Below are positions 6,585 to 9,094 of a stretch of DNA of 9,094 nt, piece after piece. Origin of the DNA: Candidatus Heimdallarchaeota archaeon. Its GTDB lineage: Archaea > Asgardarchaeota > Heimdallarchaeia > Heimdallarchaeales > Kariarchaeaceae. The translations under genes were made by a program, and so were the position numbers. Each line of letters begins with the position of its first letter. The first letter of the stretch is position 1. The notes under the pieces are model-generated. The model was given only the letters and a program-made list of their open reading frames with translations. It made no database searches and had not been told where the DNA came from. The stretch is taken from contig JAOUKW010000152.1 in NCBI GenBank assembly GCA_029882335.1, forward strand, positions 1 through 9,094. Reading direction: 5' to 3'.

Positions 6585-6607
6585 TCTCTAAGGTATGCGT
6601 GATTATT

Positions 6608-6847
6608 ATGTCAAAACCTGAATTTGTAGAATCCCTGAATTGTAGAAAATTGAGCTGTCCTCTTCCAATTCTCAAAACGAAAAAAGCCATTGATAAATTA
6701 GAAGTTGGACAAGTACTTGAGATGGTCGCAACAGATCCTGGTTCTCTACCAGATGTTACTGCATGGGCAAGACAAACCCAGCATAAGTTAGTTCATCATG
6801 AGAAACAAAATGATGAATTCTACTTCTATATTGAGAAAACACATTAG
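6608..6847 (+). CDS. tusA: TusA-family sulfur carrier protein
   Basis: A 79-residue cytosolic sulfur carrier. It has the TusA two-layer fold signature: NCRKLSCPLPILKTKKAI (11-28) with the CPxP motif, where Cys17 is the persulfide-carrying cysteine, then VGQVLEMVATDPGSLPDVTAWARQT with the conserved DPGS (about 45-48) and the WA helix. TusA proteins shuttle sulfane sulfur between rhodaneses, DsrE-type proteins and final acceptors. Two starts are possible. ATG at 6608 has GTGAT four bases before it. GTG at 6599, adding three residues, has AAGGT at 6590-6594. The ATG is preferred here. A further Cys12 lies five residues before the catalytic one. The DsrE2 gene follows after 12 nt, a common TusA-DsrE2 pairing. 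A partial TsuA-like transporter lies upstream in the window and may supply the sulfur. Confidence 0.92.
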   Translation: MSKPEFVESLNCRKLSCPLPILKTKKAIDKLEVGQVLEMVATDPGSLPDVTAWARQTQHKLVHHEKQNDEFYFYIEKTH

Positions 6848-6850
6848 GAG
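6847..6850 (+). promoter_or_regulatory. Ribosome binding site of the DsrE2 gene
   Basis: GGAG begins on the last base of the tusA stop codon and lies 9 nt before the ATG at 6860, indicating translation from a shared tusA transcript. Confidence 0.55.
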
Positions 6851-6859
6851 CGAAAATAT

Positions 6860-7339
6860 ATGACTGATGGAAACAAAAAGAAAAAATTGGCAATGATTGC
6901 CAGTAAAGGAACATTAGATATGGCATATCCACCGTTACTACTTGCAACAACAGCAGCAGCGATGGATTATGAAGTTGGTATTTTTTTCACTTTTTATGGA
7001 TTGGATATCATAAATAAAAAGAAATATAAGAAATTGAAAGTTTCTCCTATCGCAAATCCAGCTGCACCAATGCCAGTGCCAAATATGCTAGGTATGCTTC
7101 CTGGAATGACTGGAATGGCAACAAAAATGATGAAAAGCTGGATGAATAATGCAAATGTAGCTAAACTTCCTGAATTATTAGAAATTGCACAAGAGAGCGG
7201 AGTAATTTTATTTGGCTGTCAAATGACAATGGATGTAATGGGTGTTAAGGAAACAGACTTATTAGAAGGAATTACAACATGTGGTGCTGCAAATTTCCTT
7301 GATTTTGCCTCAGATGCAGATGTTACACTATTTATTTGA
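6860..7339 (+). CDS. DsrE2 family protein (DsrE/DsrF/DrsH-like, PF13686 type)
   Basis: A 159-residue protein matching the DsrE2 family throughout. It opens with KKLAMIASKGTLDMAYPPLLLATTAAA (8-34, with the hallmark SKGTLDMAYPP). Then come VGIFFTFYGLDII (39-51), the Pro/Met-rich segment VSPIANPAAPMPVPNMLG (61-78), and GMLPGMTGMATKMMK (78-92). The C-terminal active part is FGCQMTMDVMGV (118-129), where Cys120 is the conserved, presumably persulfide-carrying residue, followed by a second Cys141 in TTCGAANFLDFA. DsrE2 proteins are typically encoded next to TusA and are thought to move sulfur, possibly near the membrane because of the hydrophobic and Met-rich middle. Start chosen from the GGAG site upstream. 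It is the last gene of the tusA operon; a hairpin plus T-tract lies about 120 bp downstream. Its direct partner is inferred to be TusA. Confidence 0.92.
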   Translation: MTDGNKKKKLAMIASKGTLDMAYPPLLLATTAAAMDYEVGIFFTFYGLDIINKKKYKKLKVSPIANPAAPMPVPNMLGMLPGMTGMATKMMKSWMNNANVAKLPELLEIAQESGVILFGCQMTMDVMGVKETDLLEGITTCGAANFLDFASDADVTLFI

Positions 7340-7498
7340 TCATTTAATAAAGAAAAATTGAATGTTATTTTTGATTTAGAACTAAGTACTAGTCGAATTG
7401 TACGTTATAATTCAAGATTTTGAACAATAATCATATCTCAATGAAAAATTCAATATATTCAAGAGTAATTCTCTTATTTTATTATATCTTTTTTGTAT
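7340..7498. other. Convergent intergenic spacer
   Basis: A 159-bp AT-rich gap between the DsrE2 gene and the convergent protease gene. Apart from the terminator-like hairpin at its right end, nothing gene-like was seen. Confidence 0.5.
7461..7497 (+). terminator. Hairpin plus T-rich tract, probable terminator of the tusA operon
   Basis: AAGAG (7461-7465) pairs with CTCTT (7471-7475) around TAATT. A T-rich stretch including a run of six T follows (7474-7494). In archaea the T-tract alone can terminate transcription; the short stem may be incidental. Confidence 0.45.
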
Positions 7499-9094
7499 TT
7501 AATTTCTTTGTTTTCGTCTAAATACTTGAAAAACAAATAAGGTTATAAAAATATAGAATATTGATGGGTAAAAAATGAAGGGACTTGGGACTTCAGATGA
7601 ATTGTCCGTATTTAAAATATTTGTACCTGAATTTGATGAGGAACTATTATTTAACAATGAACTGGGTTGAGATGAAGATGATGAATTATCATCACTTGGA
7701 AAAATCAAATTCAACATAATATCTGATATTTCCCAAGTATATCCATGGTATTCATACTCTGTAACAGAATTATAGATGATAATCACATCATAAGTTGTCC
7801 AGTAAACATTATTCAGAACATATAGGGTATTTTCATTTATCAATTCATCAATAATAAGTACTCCATCTATCCAAATTTGAACTTGCACTGTTTCAGTATT
7901 TGGAAATCCATCTAAACCACTTATTTGTAGATTGATATTTCTTAGACTTTGATCTATCTGAAACTCGAACTCATCTAAGAGTGAGAATCCCTGATAAATT
8001 AATTCTAATGATCTATTATACGAATGAATTACAAAATTGTTTATCGCTTGATTTATCTTATCAATTGAATTTTCATATATTAGATAATACTCACTTGGTA
8101 TATAGTCATGAATTGCTATTGTTTGATTTAACTGATTTACTTGCAGTATAAAATCATCAAGTAATTTAGGTATTATCGCTCTTTGAGCATTATCTATCTC
8201 AACTTTGGATAACGTAAATGGCAGACCAATATAACTCATTATTGCATATGATTGATCCCATAGCCAATCTACGTACTCTGTCATACCAGTACTTTGAAAA
8301 TTCCATGAAAAACCATCATGGGTATGTGATAATCCAACTGCATGGCCTGATTCATGCAATGCCAAAGAAGTATATCCAAATGTTCTGTCTAAATATCTAT
8401 CTATTCTATAGGTAAAACTGGTAGTATCTGATGTAGCGTAAAAAATCCAATAATATTGATTTTTTATGTGAAAATCAGTTAGGTTAAATGAATGTAAACC
8501 TATACCTAAACCACTAGATGAATAAATGGGATTAATTGAATTACCCAGTTGCAGTTGATCAAAATTATACTGGTCTAAAAGGTAAAAATTCATAGAACCT
8601 GAATTTATTGTAATATTTGTTTCAAATACATAATCTCCACCCCATCCTGCTGTAATATTTGCATAGGTATACCAATTTGTATTCAAGTTAACAGGTGTTG
8701 AAACCATTGCACTGGGTAGGCTGGTAATAGTATAACCTGATTTAATGAATGCATAGGTACCGATGTTTATCACAAATACGAATTCTCCATTGATCGAATC
8801 AGCAATACCACCAAAGGAGGACATATATAAATCTGGGAGGGCAAAGTTAAATACAGGGATAACTAAGTTGTTTGATGTTGATGTATTAAACATATTCTGG
8901 TAATTGGCCTTAAGATAATTTCTAATCTGTGTAAAATCAATAAATCTATTCGGATGATCCCATGCATTGTTTACAATAGTTGAAAATGCAGAATTACTAG
9001 TCCAATCCCATTCTGATAAGTAGTAATTCCATTGTATGTTTGGATTTAGCTTTTTCAATTCTGTTTGGAAAATTCCCGGATTAAATTGACTCAT
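7499..9094 (-). CDS. Membrane-anchored metzincin-type zinc metalloprotease, probably N-terminally truncated
   Basis: At least 531 residues. Numbering from the ATG at the window edge, the zinc site is HESGHAVGLSH (247-257), which fits HExxHxxGxxH with His247, His251 and His257 as ligands and Glu248 as catalytic base. A Met-turn, AIMSY (284-288, Met286), follows 29 residues later, which together are the metzincin signature. A beta-rich N-terminal region (about 75-230) precedes it; a helical segment (about 305-380) and a beta-rich, possibly Ig-like domain (about 387-466) follow. The tail has a Ser/Asn-rich stalk (470-500), one membrane helix (about 505-525) and a basic RRKQRN end, so the catalytic part should face outside. 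About ten N-x-S/T sequons are present. The ATG coincides with the last bases of the window and no signal peptide follows it, so the true start almost surely lies outside. Its substrate is unknown, and no relation to the sulfur genes is evident. Confidence 0.82.
   Translation of the reverse strand: MSQFNPGIFQTELKKLNPNIQWNYYLSEWDWTSNSAFSTIVNNAWDHPNRFIDFTQIRNYLKANYQNMFNTSTSNNLVIPVFNFALPDLYMSSFGGIADSINGEFVFVINIGTYAFIKSGYTITSLPSAMVSTPVNLNTNWYTYANITAGWGGDYVFETNITINSGSMNFYLLDQYNFDQLQLGNSINPIYSSSGLGIGLHSFNLTDFHIKNQYYWIFYATSDTTSFTYRIDRYLDRTFGYTSLALHESGHAVGLSHTHDGFSWNFQSTGMTEYVDWLWDQSYAIMSYIGLPFTLSKVEIDNAQRAIIPKLLDDFILQVNQLNQTIAIHDYIPSEYYLIYENSIDKINQAINNFVIHSYNRSLELIYQGFSLLDEFEFQIDQSLRNINLQISGLDGFPNTETVQVQIWIDGVLIIDELINENTLYVLNNVYWTTYDVIIIYNSVTEYEYHGYTWEISDIMLNLIFPSDDNSSSSSQPSSLLNNSSSSNSGTNILNTDNSSEVPSPFIFYPSIFYIFITLFVFQVFRRKQRN

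Larger units (their letters stand above)
6072..6598. promoter_or_regulatory. Long AT-rich divergent intergenic region of the sulfur island
   Basis: No convincing gene lies in these 527 bp. It separates the dsrE-like arm from the tusA arm and is longer than any other gap in the window. It holds candidate TATA boxes for both directions, an 11-bp direct repeat TTAAACTGATA (6156-6166 and 6270-6280), a near-tandem pair TTTGAATTTTA/TTTGAATTTA (6237-6257), inverted repeats at 6109-6120, 6434-6450 and 6564-6584, and a run of eight or more T near 6403-6411. A small RNA here is possible but not supported by any recognised structure. Confidence 0.4.

Noticed and set aside
6756..6950. Minus-strand open frame spanning the tusA-dsrE2 junction
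   Set aside because: It crosses two well-supported genes and the ribosome site between them.
7381..7420. Inverted repeat GAATT/AATTC in the downstream spacer as a terminator
   Set aside because: The five-base stem has a nine-base loop and no T-tract after it; the hairpin at 7461 is a better candidate.
8218..8415. Plus-strand open frame of 65 codons within the protease gene
   Set aside because: It is antisense to the zinc-binding and Met-turn region, which is clearly the real coding strand.

Overview
The window is AT-rich and gene-dense. It looks archaeal. Several genes are preceded by TATA-box-like sequences at archaeal spacing, starts are preceded by GGTG or GGAG type Shine-Dalgarno sites, and the last gene encodes a surface protein ending in a Ser/Asn-rich stalk, one membrane helix and a basic tail. 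The Ile/Asn-rich coding style and the gene mix would fit an Asgard-type (Promethearchaeota) or similar uncultured archaeon. That lineage is inference; there is no rRNA or other phylogenetic marker here.

Layout. (1) 1-812, plus strand: the 3' part of a YeeE/YedE (TsuA-like) transporter for thiosulfate or a related sulfur compound, cut by the window edge. (2) 809-5187: a four-gene glycosyltransferase island. Two minus-strand genes (a DPM1-like GT2 enzyme followed by a GT87/MptB-like GT-C membrane mannosyltransferase) diverge from two plus-strand genes (a DUF2064/TIGR04282 protein followed by an egghead-like membrane GT2). They share a 124-bp divergent promoter region. (3) 5202-7339: a compact sulfur-carrier island in two divergent arms around a 527-bp AT-rich intergenic region. 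The minus arm is dsrE-like then a GcvH-like lipoyl carrier with an added C-terminal CxxC; the plus arm is tusA then a DsrE2 (PF13686) gene. (4) 7499-9094, minus strand: a membrane-anchored metzincin-type zinc protease, very probably lacking its N-terminus because the window ends.

How the parts may work together. TsuA-type transporters bring thiosulfate or a related sulfur compound into cells and are linked to TusA in known systems. TusA, DsrE and DsrE2 are persulfide carriers, and GcvH-like LbpA proteins carry sulfur intermediates in the sHdr pathway. The island therefore looks like an intracellular sulfur relay ending on a lipoyl arm. No sHdr/Hdr subunits, lipoate ligase or glycine-cleavage partners are in the window, so the final acceptor is unknown. 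The glycosyltransferase island probably builds a lipid-linked or surface glycan; the protease has about ten N-x-S/T sequons and is a plausible kind of acceptor, but no sequence evidence ties them together.

No tRNA, rRNA, CRISPR array, insertion sequence or prophage gene was recognised.
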